A stretch of DNA of 51,781 nucleotides from Actinomycetota bacterium (GTDB taxonomy: Bacteria > Actinomycetota > Acidimicrobiia > Acidimicrobiales > AC-14). How positions within the stretch are numbered: position 1 is the first letter of the stretch; each line of letters opens with the position of its first letter. This document shows, one piece after another, positions 14,945-23,280 of this stretch. Under the pieces are notes generated by a model that worked only from the letters and a program-made list of their open reading frames with translations, was not told the DNA's origin and searched no databases. The stretch is from positions 1 through 51,781 of the forward strand of contig JBFMCT010000023.1 in NCBI GenBank assembly GCA_040754375.1, given 5' to 3'. A program made the position numbers and the translations under genes.

Positions 14945-15838
14945 TTGCTGGACCGCGCTGCGGGGAGGGTAACGGCCACCTTACGATCCGAAAGCATACC
15001 CAGCGTGCTTCTCAAGGGCGTGAGCACCCAGCGGTTGCTGTACCCCGGTGGGTTCCGTCCTTATGGCGATGTCGACCTCCTCGTATCGCCTTATGACTGG
15101 ACGAAGTCGATCAGTTGCCTCAAGCGTTTGGGTTTCGATGACGTGTTTAGACCGCCGAACGAAGAGAAGCACTCCAGGCCCTTCCGACGCGCCGACGGCG
15201 TCGTAGTCGACCTGCATCGGTCCCTCGTGACCGCGTCGTGCAGCCCCGAGGAGTGCTGGGTGGTGCTCTCGGGACGGACCACGACGCAGACGTGCGGTGG
15301 AGAGGCGGTGGCGATGCTCGACCCGCCGGCGCTGGTGGCCGTCGTCGCCCTCCACGCCGCCCAGCACGGGCATGCCGAACCCAAGCCCATCGCCGATCTC
15401 ATCCGGGCGGTCAGCCGGATGGGCGAGGACGTGTGGCAGGAGGCAGCCGAAGTGGCTGCTCGCTTGGGCGCGGCCGAGACGATGGCTGCCGGCCTCCGTA
15501 TGGTGCCGGGCGGTGATGCCATGGCTGCCCGCCTGGGCCTGCCAGGGCAACTGAGCGCCGCCGTCCGCCTCCGTGCCGCCTCAGCTCCGTCGGCGTCCGT
15601 CGAGCTGGCTCGGATCGTGGCGGCCAGCGACCGGGAGGAGCGCCGCCGCCTCCTGCGGCCTGTTCTGATGCCCACCGACGTGGAGCTCAGGCGGCGGGCC
15701 TGGGCGCGCCGGGTCGCACCGTGGCCCGGCGGGCGCGTCCTGGCCAGGCTGGTGTGGTGGGCACGCCTGTCGGTGGAGGTCCCTGGGGCGGCAGCGTGGT
15801 GGTGGCGTCACCGAAGGGACGGGCCGGCCACTCCGTGA
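14945..15838 (+). CDS. Nucleotidyltransferase-like protein (NTP_transf_5) of the lasso cluster
   Basis: The 297-residue protein carries the pol-beta-type nucleotidyltransferase signature PSVLLKG followed by RPYGDVDLLV (about 40-49), as in the NTP_transf_5 family. Relatives sit in lasso clusters beside HprK-like kinases; in the pseudomycoidin system such a protein was linked to adding sugars onto the phosphorylated peptide. The N-terminus is shorter than usual. The start is doubtful: the frame has no ATG or GTG near it, TTG 14945 lacks a ribosome site, and GAGGAAGG at 14903-14910 instead precedes GTA 14915 and ATC 14921 in the same open frame. Its stop overlaps the kinase start (GTGA at 15835-15838). 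Confidence 0.8.
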   Translation: MLDRAAGRVTATLRSESIPSVLLKGVSTQRLLYPGGFRPYGDVDLLVSPYDWTKSISCLKRLGFDDVFRPPNEEKHSRPFRRADGVVVDLHRSLVTASCSPEECWVVLSGRTTTQTCGGEAVAMLDPPALVAVVALHAAQHGHAEPKPIADLIRAVSRMGEDVWQEAAEVAARLGAAETMAAGLRMVPGGDAMAARLGLPGQLSAAVRLRAASAPSASVELARIVAASDREERRRLLRPVLMPTDVELRRRAWARRVAPWPGGRVLARLVWWARLSVEVPGAAAWWWRHRRDGPATP

Positions 15839-16698
15839 AGGCGGCGTACGGGCTGGTGATCGCCGGACCGGTCGTGTCTCCCGGCCTGGCGGCTTTGGTT
15901 CCCGACACCGAGCGGGTGCCACCGGGCTGGCCCACGGTGACCCTTCACCACCGGCAGGGCTCAGGCGCTGAGCCTCCTACGGCGGTCACGACCTCCCACG
16001 CCGTCCTCGCCTCCCCGGCCGGTCGGCACCTGGTGTTCGACCGGCGGACCATGACGGCCACCGTCGTCGCTCCGCAGTGCCCCGACGACTACGTGCTCGC
16101 GCACCCGTGCCTGGCTGGAGTCGGCATGGTGGTGGCGTGCTGGCTGGGACGATCGGCCCTGCACGGCGGGGCGTTCCTGGGCACGACCGGGGCGTGGGGT
16201 GTCCTGGGCGGCGTCAAAGCCGGTAAGAGCACAACCCTCGCCGCCCTGCACCATCGTGGTCGTACTGTTCTGGCCGACGACCTGCTGATCGTCGATGCTG
16301 GCCTCGTGCTGGCCGGGCCCCGCGTGCTTTCGCTCCGCCTCGACGCGGCGGAGCGGCTGGCCCCCGACGCTGCGAGGGTCGGCATCGGGGGGGAGCTCCG
16401 CGCCCGCCTCAGGCTTCGTCCCGCCCCGGTGGCCACTCCGCTGAGCGGGCTGCTGCTGGTCGAGCTGCACGAGGGCCACCCGCATGTGAAGACGGCGCCC
16501 ATCCCGCCGTCCGAGAGGTTCGACGTGCTGGCCACCCACCTGGCGCAGCGCTACGTGATGCCATCCGCCCTGGGTCTCCTCGAACTGGCGACGGTCCCGA
16601 TGTGGCGTGTGACCGCCCCCCGAAGCTGGTCGGCGATCGATCGGCTGGTGGGCGCCATTGACGAGATCGCCGACGGGCACGGCGTCGATGCCGCCTGA
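15835..16698 (+). CDS. HprK-like kinase 1 of the lasso cluster
   Basis: The 287-residue protein resembles the C-terminal half of HPr kinase. The P-loop is GGVKAGKST (125-133), followed by the VLADDLLIVD segment that corresponds to the conserved Asp-Asp of HprK. A Walker-type region preceded by a conserved histidine (GRSALHGGAF) is also typical. Lasso-associated kinases of this family phosphorylate a serine of the precursor, the C-terminal one in paeninodin. The GTG start overlaps the nucleotidyltransferase stop by four bases and is preferred to the open frame upstream. A second copy lies beyond the ABC transporter gene. Confidence 0.85.
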   Translation: MKAAYGLVIAGPVVSPGLAALVPDTERVPPGWPTVTLHHRQGSGAEPPTAVTTSHAVLASPAGRHLVFDRRTMTATVVAPQCPDDYVLAHPCLAGVGMVVACWLGRSALHGGAFLGTTGAWGVLGGVKAGKSTTLAALHHRGRTVLADDLLIVDAGLVLAGPRVLSLRLDAAERLAPDAARVGIGGELRARLRLRPAPVATPLSGLLLVELHEGHPHVKTAPIPPSERFDVLATHLAQRYVMPSALGLLELATVPMWRVTAPRSWSAIDRLVGAIDEIADGHGVDAA

Positions 16699-16719
16699 CA
16701 GGTCGATGCCGCCTGACAG
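16684..16719 (+). repeat. 18-bp tandem duplication over the exporter start
   Basis: The 18-base unit GTCGATGCCGCCTGACAG occurs at 16684-16701 and 16702-16719, and GTCGATG begins a third time at 16720. The first unit contains the stop of kinase 1 and the first ATG of the ABC gene. The duplication produces three in-frame ATGs (16688, 16706, 16724) for the exporter; the second and third follow GACAGGTCG. Confidence 0.9.
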
Positions 16720-18505
16720 GTCGATGACGTCGACGGCCCGCCCGGGCCGGCTGGGCATGATCAGGTCGATCGTGGCCGGAGTCCGCATGGTGTGGCGGGC
16801 GGCGCCCCGTGAGTTCGTGGTCCTGGCCGTAGCGCAGGTGGTGGCCGGCATGGCCGTGCTGGCCGAGATCCTCGTGGCCCGCAGGGCGCTGACCGAGCTG
16901 CTGGAAGCCGAGCGGCGGGGGGTGGGGCTAGGCGACGCGCTGCCGTGGATCGTGGCCGTCCTAGTGCTCCACAGCCTCGTGCTCGTGGGCCTGGCCGTAC
17001 AGTCCGAGCGCCAGCGGCTGGTAGCCGAGAAGACGGCTCGGCGGGCCACCGGCATGGTGCTCGACGTGGCCGGTCGCGTGAGCCAGGCCGCCTACGACTC
17101 CCCCGCCTTCTACGACCGCCTCGAGCGGGCTCGGGCCAGCGCCCTGGTGCGCCCCATGCAGTTCGCCGTCGGGCTGGTGTCAGCAATGGCGGGCGCGGCG
17201 ATCACGGGAGGCGTAGCCATCGCCCTCCTGCTGATCGAGCCCCTGCTCGTGGCGGTCGGCCTGGTCTCGCTCCCCGTCGTCCTGCTCGTCGCCCGCCGCA
17301 ACACCGGCGACACCTACGCGCTGGCTCTGCGCATCACCGCCGACGACCGCCGCCGGCTCCACCTGGAGGACGTGCTGAGCAGCGTCCAGTACAGCAAGGA
17401 GGTGCGGGCCTACGGGCTGGTGGGCTACGTGCGCAGCGCCTATGAGGAGCTCTATCGCCGGCGCATCGGGGCCATCACCGAGCTGGTGGCCCGCCGGATG
17501 TGGAGAGCGTGCCTTTCGGCGGGGATGGCTGTTCTCGGCCTGATCGGGGCCGCCGTCGCCGTGCGCTGGCTGGTCCAGTTGGGCCGCCTCGACCTGGCGG
17601 CCGCGGGCGCCGCCCTCCTCGGGCTCATCCTGCTGTCCCAACGGGTCAACGGGCTGGCCACCGGGGTCGGCGGGCTGATGGAGGCGGCGGTGTTCCTCGA
17701 CGACATCCGGGCGCTCGACGCCGAGTGGCCGCCGGGGCCTGAACCCGAGGGCAGCCTCCCGGTCCTCGACCGGCTCAGGTTGGACGGCGTGACGTTCACG
17801 TACCCCGGCTGCGAGAAGCCGGTTGTGCGTGATGTCTCCCTGGAGATCTGTCGCGGCGAGGTCATCGGCCTCGTCGGCGAGAACGGCTCCGGCAAGACCA
17901 CGCTGGTGAAGCTGCTGTGCGGGCTCTACTCCCCGTCGACCGGGGCGGTCGAGTGGAACGGCGCGGCGGTGAGCCCGGGCGACACCCCCCTGCTGCGGGA
18001 TCGCACCGCCGTGCTGTTTCAGGACTACGCCCGCTACCAGCTCTCAAGCTCCCTCAACATCGGCACGGGGCGGGTCGAGCGGGTCGACGACCATAACGGG
18101 ATCCACCAGGCGGCTGAGCGGGCCGGGGCGGCCGGCATAGTGGCGGCGCTGCCGGCCGGCTACGACACCGTGCTCAGCCGGGCCTTCGAGGCGGGAGCGG
18201 AGCTGTCGGCCGGGCAGTGGCAGCGGGTGGCGCTGGCCCGGGCCCTGTTCCGCGACGCCGATCTGGTGATCCTCGACGAGCCGACCGCCTCCCTCGACGC
18301 CCGGGCGGAGCAGCAGCTCTACGGCGAGATCCGGGAGATGGCGGCCCACCGGGCCGTCGTCCTGGTGAGCCACCGGGCCGAGAGCCTTCTGAGCACCGAC
18401 AGGATCTACGTGATGCACGAGGGCCGGCTGGTCGAGTCGGGCACCCACGTGGAGCTGACGAAGGCGGCCGGGCCCTTCACCGCGCTATTCGGTCCGGGTT
18501 CGTAG
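16688..18505 (+). CDS. Lasso peptide ABC exporter (D protein)
   Basis: The 605-residue protein fuses a six-helix ABC exporter membrane domain (about 40-330) with a nucleotide-binding domain: Walker A GENGSGKTT (397-405), signature LSAGQ (506-510), Walker B LVILDEP (526-532). In lasso clusters this half-transporter dimerises to export the mature peptide and often gives self-immunity. The N-terminus is ambiguous because a duplicated 18-base unit gives three in-frame ATGs, so MPPDRS occurs twice before MTSTARPG; 16724 gives the shortest form. The first ATG overlaps the kinase 1 stop, and kinase 2 follows after four bases. Confidence 0.9.
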   Translation: MPPDRSMPPDRSMTSTARPGRLGMIRSIVAGVRMVWRAAPREFVVLAVAQVVAGMAVLAEILVARRALTELLEAERRGVGLGDALPWIVAVLVLHSLVLVGLAVQSERQRLVAEKTARRATGMVLDVAGRVSQAAYDSPAFYDRLERARASALVRPMQFAVGLVSAMAGAAITGGVAIALLLIEPLLVAVGLVSLPVVLLVARRNTGDTYALALRITADDRRRLHLEDVLSSVQYSKEVRAYGLVGYVRSAYEELYRRRIGAITELVARRMWRACLSAGMAVLGLIGAAVAVRWLVQLGRLDLAAAGAALLGLILLSQRVNGLATGVGGLMEAAVFLDDIRALDAEWPPGPEPEGSLPVLDRLRLDGVTFTYPGCEKPVVRDVSLEICRGEVIGLVGENGSGKTTLVKLLCGLYSPSTGAVEWNGAAVSPGDTPLLRDRTAVLFQDYARYQLSSSLNIGTGRVERVDDHNGIHQAAERAGAAGIVAALPAGYDTVLSRAFEAGAELSAGQWQRVALARALFRDADLVILDEPTASLDARAEQQLYGEIREMAAHRAVVLVSHRAESLLSTDRIYVMHEGRLVESGTHVELTKAAGPFTALFGPGS

Positions 18506-18509
18506 CCTC

Positions 18510-19349
18510 GTGTTTCCGTGGGCGGCCTATGGGCTCCGTCTCGGTGGTCCCGTCCTCGTCCCGCCGCTGACCGACCAGCTCCTCCGGGTCGGTGAGGGAT
18601 CGGCAAGCTGGCCCCCGGTGAGCATCGAGACGACGGTCGTGAACGGGCAACCGCCGGCCTTCGCCTCGACCAGCGAGCGGCTGTGCCGGCCCTTCCTCTA
18701 CGGCACCCACTACGTGGTGGACCGAGTCTCCGGCCGGGCCACGTTCGCCGGCGACGTCGCACCGGGCGGCGACGTGGTCGTTCATCCCGGTCTCGTCGGG
18801 GTGGCAGCTGCCTATGCCCTGTGGCTTGGGCGGGCAGCGTTCCATGCCGGAGGGTTCATCTCGCGAGAAGGGGCTTGGGCGATCGTTGGAGCCAAGGGAG
18901 AAGGGAAGACGACCCTATTGGCAGCCCTGGCGGGCCGTGGGGCGGCCATCCTCGCCGACGACCTCCTGGTCCTAGACGGGCTCACCGCCCTGGCCGGTCC
19001 TCGGACCCTCGACCTCCGCCCGGATGCGGCGGCGCTGGTGGGCCAGGCCCAGGTGACGACCCGGGTCCGCAACGGGGAGCGGGGTCGCCTGCACGTCGAC
19101 GTGGTGCCCCTGGCCGTTCCCTTCCGGGGGTGGGTCGAACTGCGCGCGGGACCGGTCGTGGCCCTCGATCCGGTGCCCCCCGCAGAGCGCGTCAGCCTTA
19201 TGGCGCCCCATGCGTTGAGGCCGCTAGGCCCCGCCCGGGCGGCGACGTTGCTCCACCTGGCTAGCCGGCCCGCCTGGCGGCTGCAGCGCCCCAAGCGCCC
19301 CGAGGCGCTCGCCGAGTGCGTCGATATGCTGGAGACGCTGCTTCGATGA
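18510..19349 (+). CDS. HprK-like kinase 2 of the lasso cluster
   Basis: The 279-residue protein is a distant paralogue of kinase 1, with P-loop GAKGEGKTT (127-135), the preceding GRAAFHAGGF histidine motif and ILADDLLVLD. Both kinases share the overall plan, but identity looks low outside the motifs, so this is not a recent duplication. Two such kinases in one lasso operon are unusual; one may act on the peptide and the other on a sugar or act as a non-catalytic partner. The GTG starts four bases after the exporter stop, and the gene ends in an ATGA overlap with the glycosyltransferase gene. Confidence 0.83.
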   Translation: MFPWAAYGLRLGGPVLVPPLTDQLLRVGEGSASWPPVSIETTVVNGQPPAFASTSERLCRPFLYGTHYVVDRVSGRATFAGDVAPGGDVVVHPGLVGVAAAYALWLGRAAFHAGGFISREGAWAIVGAKGEGKTTLLAALAGRGAAILADDLLVLDGLTALAGPRTLDLRPDAAALVGQAQVTTRVRNGERGRLHVDVVPLAVPFRGWVELRAGPVVALDPVPPAERVSLMAPHALRPLGPARAATLLHLASRPAWRLQRPKRPEALAECVDMLETLLR

Positions 19350-20329
19350 GACGGCTATCGGTGGTGACCCCCACCTTCGACCGGCCCGCTGAGGTGGCCG
19401 GGATGCTGGCCAATCTGGCGGCGCAGACGGCCCTCCCCGACGAGCTGATCCTCGTTGATGGTTCGCCTCCCGGCGATCTGCGCACCGAGGGCGCCGTTAG
19501 GGACGCTGAGGACCTGCCCTTCCCGGTGACCTATCTGCGGGCCACGGGGGGCGCCGCCCTTCAGCGCAATGTCGGTATCGACATGGCATCCGGAGAATTC
19601 GTGGCCCTGATCGACGACGACGTCAGGCTCGCGCCGGCCTTCTTCGAGCGAATCCTGGCGGCGTTCGCGCAGGATTCCGAGGGCGACACCGGGTGCATCG
19701 CCGGATGCCTCCTCAATCCGCCTCGTGACCAGCTCCGCCGGTTCCGGTGGGCCATCCACAAGTGGCTCGGCACCAGGCGAGGGCAGTTGGCTGGCACCTT
19801 CGACTGGGGCAGCGGTCACATCTTCTCGAGGATTTGTGAGGACCCCGGGGAAGAGCTGCGGCGGGTCGACGTCGTCGGTAGCGGTTGCGCGGTCTGGCGA
19901 CGCGCCGTCTTCGACCAGGGTTACCGCTTCTCGCCCTACTTCCATACGTACTCGTACAACGAGGACTTCCATCTCGCGCTCCGCGCCGGGCACCAATGGC
20001 GGATCTTCGATCTGGGCGCGGCACGCTTCGAGCACCTCCAAGCCCGTGCTGGTCGCCCGCCGGCGTGGGACGGGATGGCTCATCAGGTAATCAATAGTCG
20101 ATTCCTGTTTGTCGACCTAGTTCCTGCTCGCACAACCAGCCAGGAAGCGCGGTTCTGGGGCCGGCACGGGGTCGATCTCGTCGGTCGTCTCTTCCTTGCC
20201 ATGGCCAGGCCGACCGGTGACGCGTGGCGTGAAGCGTCTGGCCATGCGGCGGGCATGATACGGGCGTACCGGCGCTGGCCGGGGAGAAGGGCTACGTCCA
20301 GTCCCTCGGACCGTAGCGACGAAATCTGA
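19346..20329 (+). CDS. Family 2 glycosyltransferase coupled to the lasso operon
   Basis: The 327-residue protein is a GT-A enzyme: SVVTPTFDRPAEVAGMLANL at the start, LILVDGSP, and the metal-binding ALIDDDVRLAP; the acceptor half contains VVGSGCAVWRRAVF and YNEDFHLALRAG (the general-base ED). The ATG overlaps the kinase 2 stop (ATGA, 19346-19349), so it belongs to the same translation chain as the lasso genes. It could glycosylate the lasso peptide, perhaps with the deoxy-sugar made by the dehydratase at the other end of the operon, or it could be the first gene of the polysaccharide set. I cannot decide from sequence. Confidence 0.85.
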   Translation: MRRLSVVTPTFDRPAEVAGMLANLAAQTALPDELILVDGSPPGDLRTEGAVRDAEDLPFPVTYLRATGGAALQRNVGIDMASGEFVALIDDDVRLAPAFFERILAAFAQDSEGDTGCIAGCLLNPPRDQLRRFRWAIHKWLGTRRGQLAGTFDWGSGHIFSRICEDPGEELRRVDVVGSGCAVWRRAVFDQGYRFSPYFHTYSYNEDFHLALRAGHQWRIFDLGAARFEHLQARAGRPPAWDGMAHQVINSRFLFVDLVPARTTSQEARFWGRHGVDLVGRLFLAMARPTGDAWREASGHAAGMIRAYRRWPGRRATSSPSDRSDEI

Positions 20330-20575
20330 TCCGGGCCGCTCACCGATGCCTGACGGGTACTAGAAGTCCTACGCGCGTAGCCGCTGGGGGTGCGTCTGGG
20401 AGCCGTCGAGCTCCTCCGCTCGCCGGATTAGCTGACTAGGGCGTGCGCGAACACAACGAGGCGACGTGCGTCACTACTCTGGGGGCCTTTGACCTGACCC
20501 TCGACACTAGGCGATTGGAGATCAGACCAGTACCATCGACTGTGTCAATGGCTGGTCTGGGCGATGGGATGGTAG

Positions 20576-21544
20576 ATGGCACGACACAAAGTAGCGATCA
20601 CGACGGCGACCTTCGCAAGCCCTGCAGAGCCACCGCACCAGCAGTTACTCGCAGCGGACCTTGAGGTCGCCGTCAACCCCTTCGGTCGCAAGCTGACCGA
20701 GCTGGAGAGTCGGGAGTTCCTCCAAGACGCCGTCGGTGTGATCGCCGGCACGAGCCCGCTCTCAGCGTCGGTCCTGGCCGGCACGCCCGACTTGCGGGTT
20801 ATCTCCCGGTGCGGCGTCGGTATCGACAACGTCGATCTCGACGCCGCACGACAGGCGGGCGTGTCCGTCTACATCGCCCCCGGGGCGCTGCCCCAGTCGG
20901 TGGCCGAGCTGACGGTCGGGTTGATGATCGACGTCCTGCGGCGCGTCAGTGAAGCCGACCACCAGCTCCGGGCCGGGACCTGGGCCCCTTTGATGGGTCG
21001 GCTTCTCGGTGGTAAGACGGTGGGAATCGTCGGCCTTGGGCGCGTCGGCCGCCGGCTCGCCCCCCTTCTCCACGCGTTCGGCTGCGACCTGGTCGCGTGC
21101 GACCCGCTGCCACCGACGGTAGAGTTCCTTGACGCCCACGGAGTCAGGCTCTCGTCGCTGGATTCGCTCCTCTCAGAGTCCGATATTGTCACCCTCCACA
21201 TCCCCTACACGCTGGATCTGCACCACTTGCTCGACGAACGTCGCTTGGGGCTCATGCGGCCCGACTCCCTGCTGATCAATACGGCGCGGGGTGAGCTCGT
21301 TGACGAGGAGGCCCTCGTCGCGGCTCTCGACTCCGGACGCCTCGCAGGCGCCGCGTGCGACACCTTCCACCAAGAGCCGTACGGAGGACCACTGCTCAAC
21401 GCCCGCAACTGCGTCCTGACCTGCCACATGGGTTCCTACGCTGTCGAGTGCCGGCTTGCCATGGAGCAGGAGGCCGTCGACAATCTCCTGCGAGGCCTAG
21501 CGGCAGCCGGAGTGTCCCCCGGCCCAATGGCGACCACCACTTGA
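20576..21544 (+). CDS. D-2-hydroxyacid dehydrogenase (phosphoglycerate dehydrogenase-like)
   Basis: The 322-residue protein has the NAD loop GLGRVGRRLAPLL in the middle and the catalytic set of the D-isomer 2-hydroxyacid dehydrogenases: Arg in INTARGELVDE, Glu in HQEPYGGP, and a histidine in CHMGSY. It would reduce a 2-keto acid or oxidise a 2-hydroxy acid. Its tight spacing with an epimerase (10 bases) and closeness to a CMP-sugar cytidylyltransferase suggest a role in making an acidic or branched sugar precursor rather than serine. The 246 bases upstream contain no gene I recognise and probably hold its promoter. Confidence 0.85.
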   Translation: MARHKVAITTATFASPAEPPHQQLLAADLEVAVNPFGRKLTELESREFLQDAVGVIAGTSPLSASVLAGTPDLRVISRCGVGIDNVDLDAARQAGVSVYIAPGALPQSVAELTVGLMIDVLRRVSEADHQLRAGTWAPLMGRLLGGKTVGIVGLGRVGRRLAPLLHAFGCDLVACDPLPPTVEFLDAHGVRLSSLDSLLSESDIVTLHIPYTLDLHHLLDERRLGLMRPDSLLINTARGELVDEEALVAALDSGRLAGAACDTFHQEPYGGPLLNARNCVLTCHMGSYAVECRLAMEQEAVDNLLRGLAAAGVSPGPMATTT

Positions 21545-21554
21545 GCGACTCCCC

Positions 21555-22445
21555 ATGAGAGCGGTCGTCTTCGGTGGGGCCGGCTTCCTGGGGAGCCACG
21601 TCTGCGATGCGTTGTCCGACGCCGGGCACGATGTCATAGTGTTTGATACGCGAGAATCGCCCTACCTTCGGCCCGAACAGACTGCCGTGGTTGGCGACAT
21701 CATGGACGAGGGCCTGATCGATGATGTTATGACGGACTGTGAGGTTGCGTACAACTTCGCCGGCATCGCCGACATCGATGAGGCCAAGGCGCGACCCGTC
21801 GACACGATCCGTCTGAATGTCCTCGGCAATACCCTCATAGCTGAGGCGGCGTGCCGCAACGCCGTCCGGCGGTTCCTTTTCGCTAGTTCTGTCTACGTCT
21901 ACAGCCAGGCGGGATCCTTCTACCGCTCAAGCAAGCAGGCGTCCGAGATGGTCGTCGAGAGCTATCAGCGCGTCCGGGGGCTTGAGTACACAATTCTCCG
22001 CTTCGGTTCGCTCTACGGGCCCCGCTCCGACACCCGCAACGGCATCTACCGGGTCCTCCACGGGGCCATGGTGAACCGCAGCATCGAGTACGCTGGCGAC
22101 GGCGAGGAAGTGCGTGAGTACATTCACGTTCGAGACGCCGCCCGCCTCAGCGTGGAGGCACTCGGTGACGAGTTTGCCAACGAGGTTCTCGTTCTGACCG
22201 GTCACCACCCCATGAAGGTGCGAGACCTGCTGCGGATGGTGCAGGAGATGGTGGGTGATGACACCCCCGTCCGCTACCGAGGGGCCGTCTCGGGCGAGCA
22301 CTACGACGTCACGCCCTACTCGTTCCGTCCCCGGGTCGCCAAGAAGGTGGTTGCCAATCCCTACCTCGACCTCGGCCAGGGACTCTTGGAGATCCTCGGC
22401 GAGATCCATGACAGCCTCGCGAGGAACGTAACGCGCGCCTACTGA
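21555..22445 (+). CDS. NAD-dependent epimerase/dehydratase (extended SDR)
   Basis: The 296-residue protein begins with VVFGGAGFLGSHV, has FASSVYVYS and the active-site Y-x3-K in FYRSSKQASE, and continues with LRFGSLYGPRSDTRNG. This is the plan of nucleotide-sugar epimerases and dehydratases. It is cotranscribed with the 2-hydroxyacid dehydrogenase (10-base gap) and is convergent with the cytidylyltransferase gene. The substrate is unknown; a UDP- or CMP-linked sugar for the surface polymer is likely. Confidence 0.85.
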   Translation: MRAVVFGGAGFLGSHVCDALSDAGHDVIVFDTRESPYLRPEQTAVVGDIMDEGLIDDVMTDCEVAYNFAGIADIDEAKARPVDTIRLNVLGNTLIAEAACRNAVRRFLFASSVYVYSQAGSFYRSSKQASEMVVESYQRVRGLEYTILRFGSLYGPRSDTRNGIYRVLHGAMVNRSIEYAGDGEEVREYIHVRDAARLSVEALGDEFANEVLVLTGHHPMKVRDLLRMVQEMVGDDTPVRYRGAVSGEHYDVTPYSFRPRVAKKVVANPYLDLGQGLLEILGEIHDSLARNVTRAY

Positions 22446-22466
22446 GCGCACTAGTCGGTGGCCTCG

Positions 22467-23243
22467 CTACGGCTCGCCGGCGCTGTCGGTGTTCTCGTTG
22501 TCGGCGCCGTAGCCGTTCCGCCTTAGCCACTCCTCGGCCATCGGGAGCTGCCAGTCGTAATCCACGTCCAGTCCCCCGGTCTGGATCAGCGGGTAAATCC
22601 TTCTCCCCATCCACTTCTGCGGCAGCATCCCCTCTGACATCCGCTCGAGGCACTGGGGCCGGACCACCGAAACCCCCATGTCCGCGAACCAGACGTCGCC
22701 CTGCGAGTCGCGGTCGCAGTTGAGACTTGCGGGATCGCCGAAGGTCTCGAAGGGAACGAAGGGCTGCAGCAGCCCATCCTCGCCGATCCTCCGTGCGCGT
22801 AGTGGGCTCCACATGTTGTAGCGGGACACGGAGACCGCGGAGTCGAGACCGGCATCGCCACGCAGCACGTCGATGCCCGCGTCGATGAGATCGGGCGAGA
22901 CGGTCGGCGCGTTGCAGAAGAGCAACACCATGAACTCAAGCGTGTTGCCCTCTCCCTCCAGCCGGTCTTGGATCACCCGGTAGCCGTGCAGGAAAGCGTC
23001 CTCGCCGAGCGCCTCGTGAGTCGAAAGCTCGGTCGGTCTGTCAATGACCTCCGCACCGTTCTCCTCGGCAACAGCTCGGATGCTGGGCGAGTCTGTAGAG
23101 ACGTAGATGCGGTCGACGTGGCGCGACCTCCGTGCAGCCAGGATCGGGTAGGCCATCATCGGTCGTGCGAGCAGGGGATAGACGTTCTTGCCAGGAAACC
23201 CCCGGCTGCCGTCCCGACCAAGCATCAGCGCGCAGATCGCCAC
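22467..23243 (-). CDS. CMP-sugar cytidylyltransferase (NeuA/PseF-like)
   Basis: The 258-residue protein carries the nucleotide-binding start ALMLGRDGSRGFPGKNVYPL, matching the A-x-x-G-S-K-G-I-P-x-K-N motif of acylneuraminate cytidylyltransferases, then IYVSTDSPSIRAVAEENGAEV. Family members activate sialic, pseudaminic, legionaminic or Kdo-type acids with CTP. No NeuB-type synthase is present in the window, so the acid sugar must be made elsewhere or the substrate differs. The gene precedes a glycosyltransferase's reading direction partner by 37 bases, in a two-gene reverse operon. The closing 20 residues are acidic and poorly conserved in appearance. Confidence 0.8.
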   Translation of the reverse strand: MAICALMLGRDGSRGFPGKNVYPLLARPMMAYPILAARRSRHVDRIYVSTDSPSIRAVAEENGAEVIDRPTELSTHEALGEDAFLHGYRVIQDRLEGEGNTLEFMVLLFCNAPTVSPDLIDAGIDVLRGDAGLDSAVSVSRYNMWSPLRARRIGEDGLLQPFVPFETFGDPASLNCDRDSQGDVWFADMGVSVVRPQCLERMSEGMLPQKWMGRRIYPLIQTGGLDVDYDWQLPMAEEWLRRNGYGADNENTDSAGEP

Positions 23244-23280
23244 ACCATCACCTCGCCTTTCGTCATCCGACCCCGTCCGG

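Noticed and set aside
20330-20575. A riboswitch or small RNA ahead of the hydroxyacid dehydrogenase
   Set aside because: Short stems exist but I found no pattern matching a known riboswitch class.
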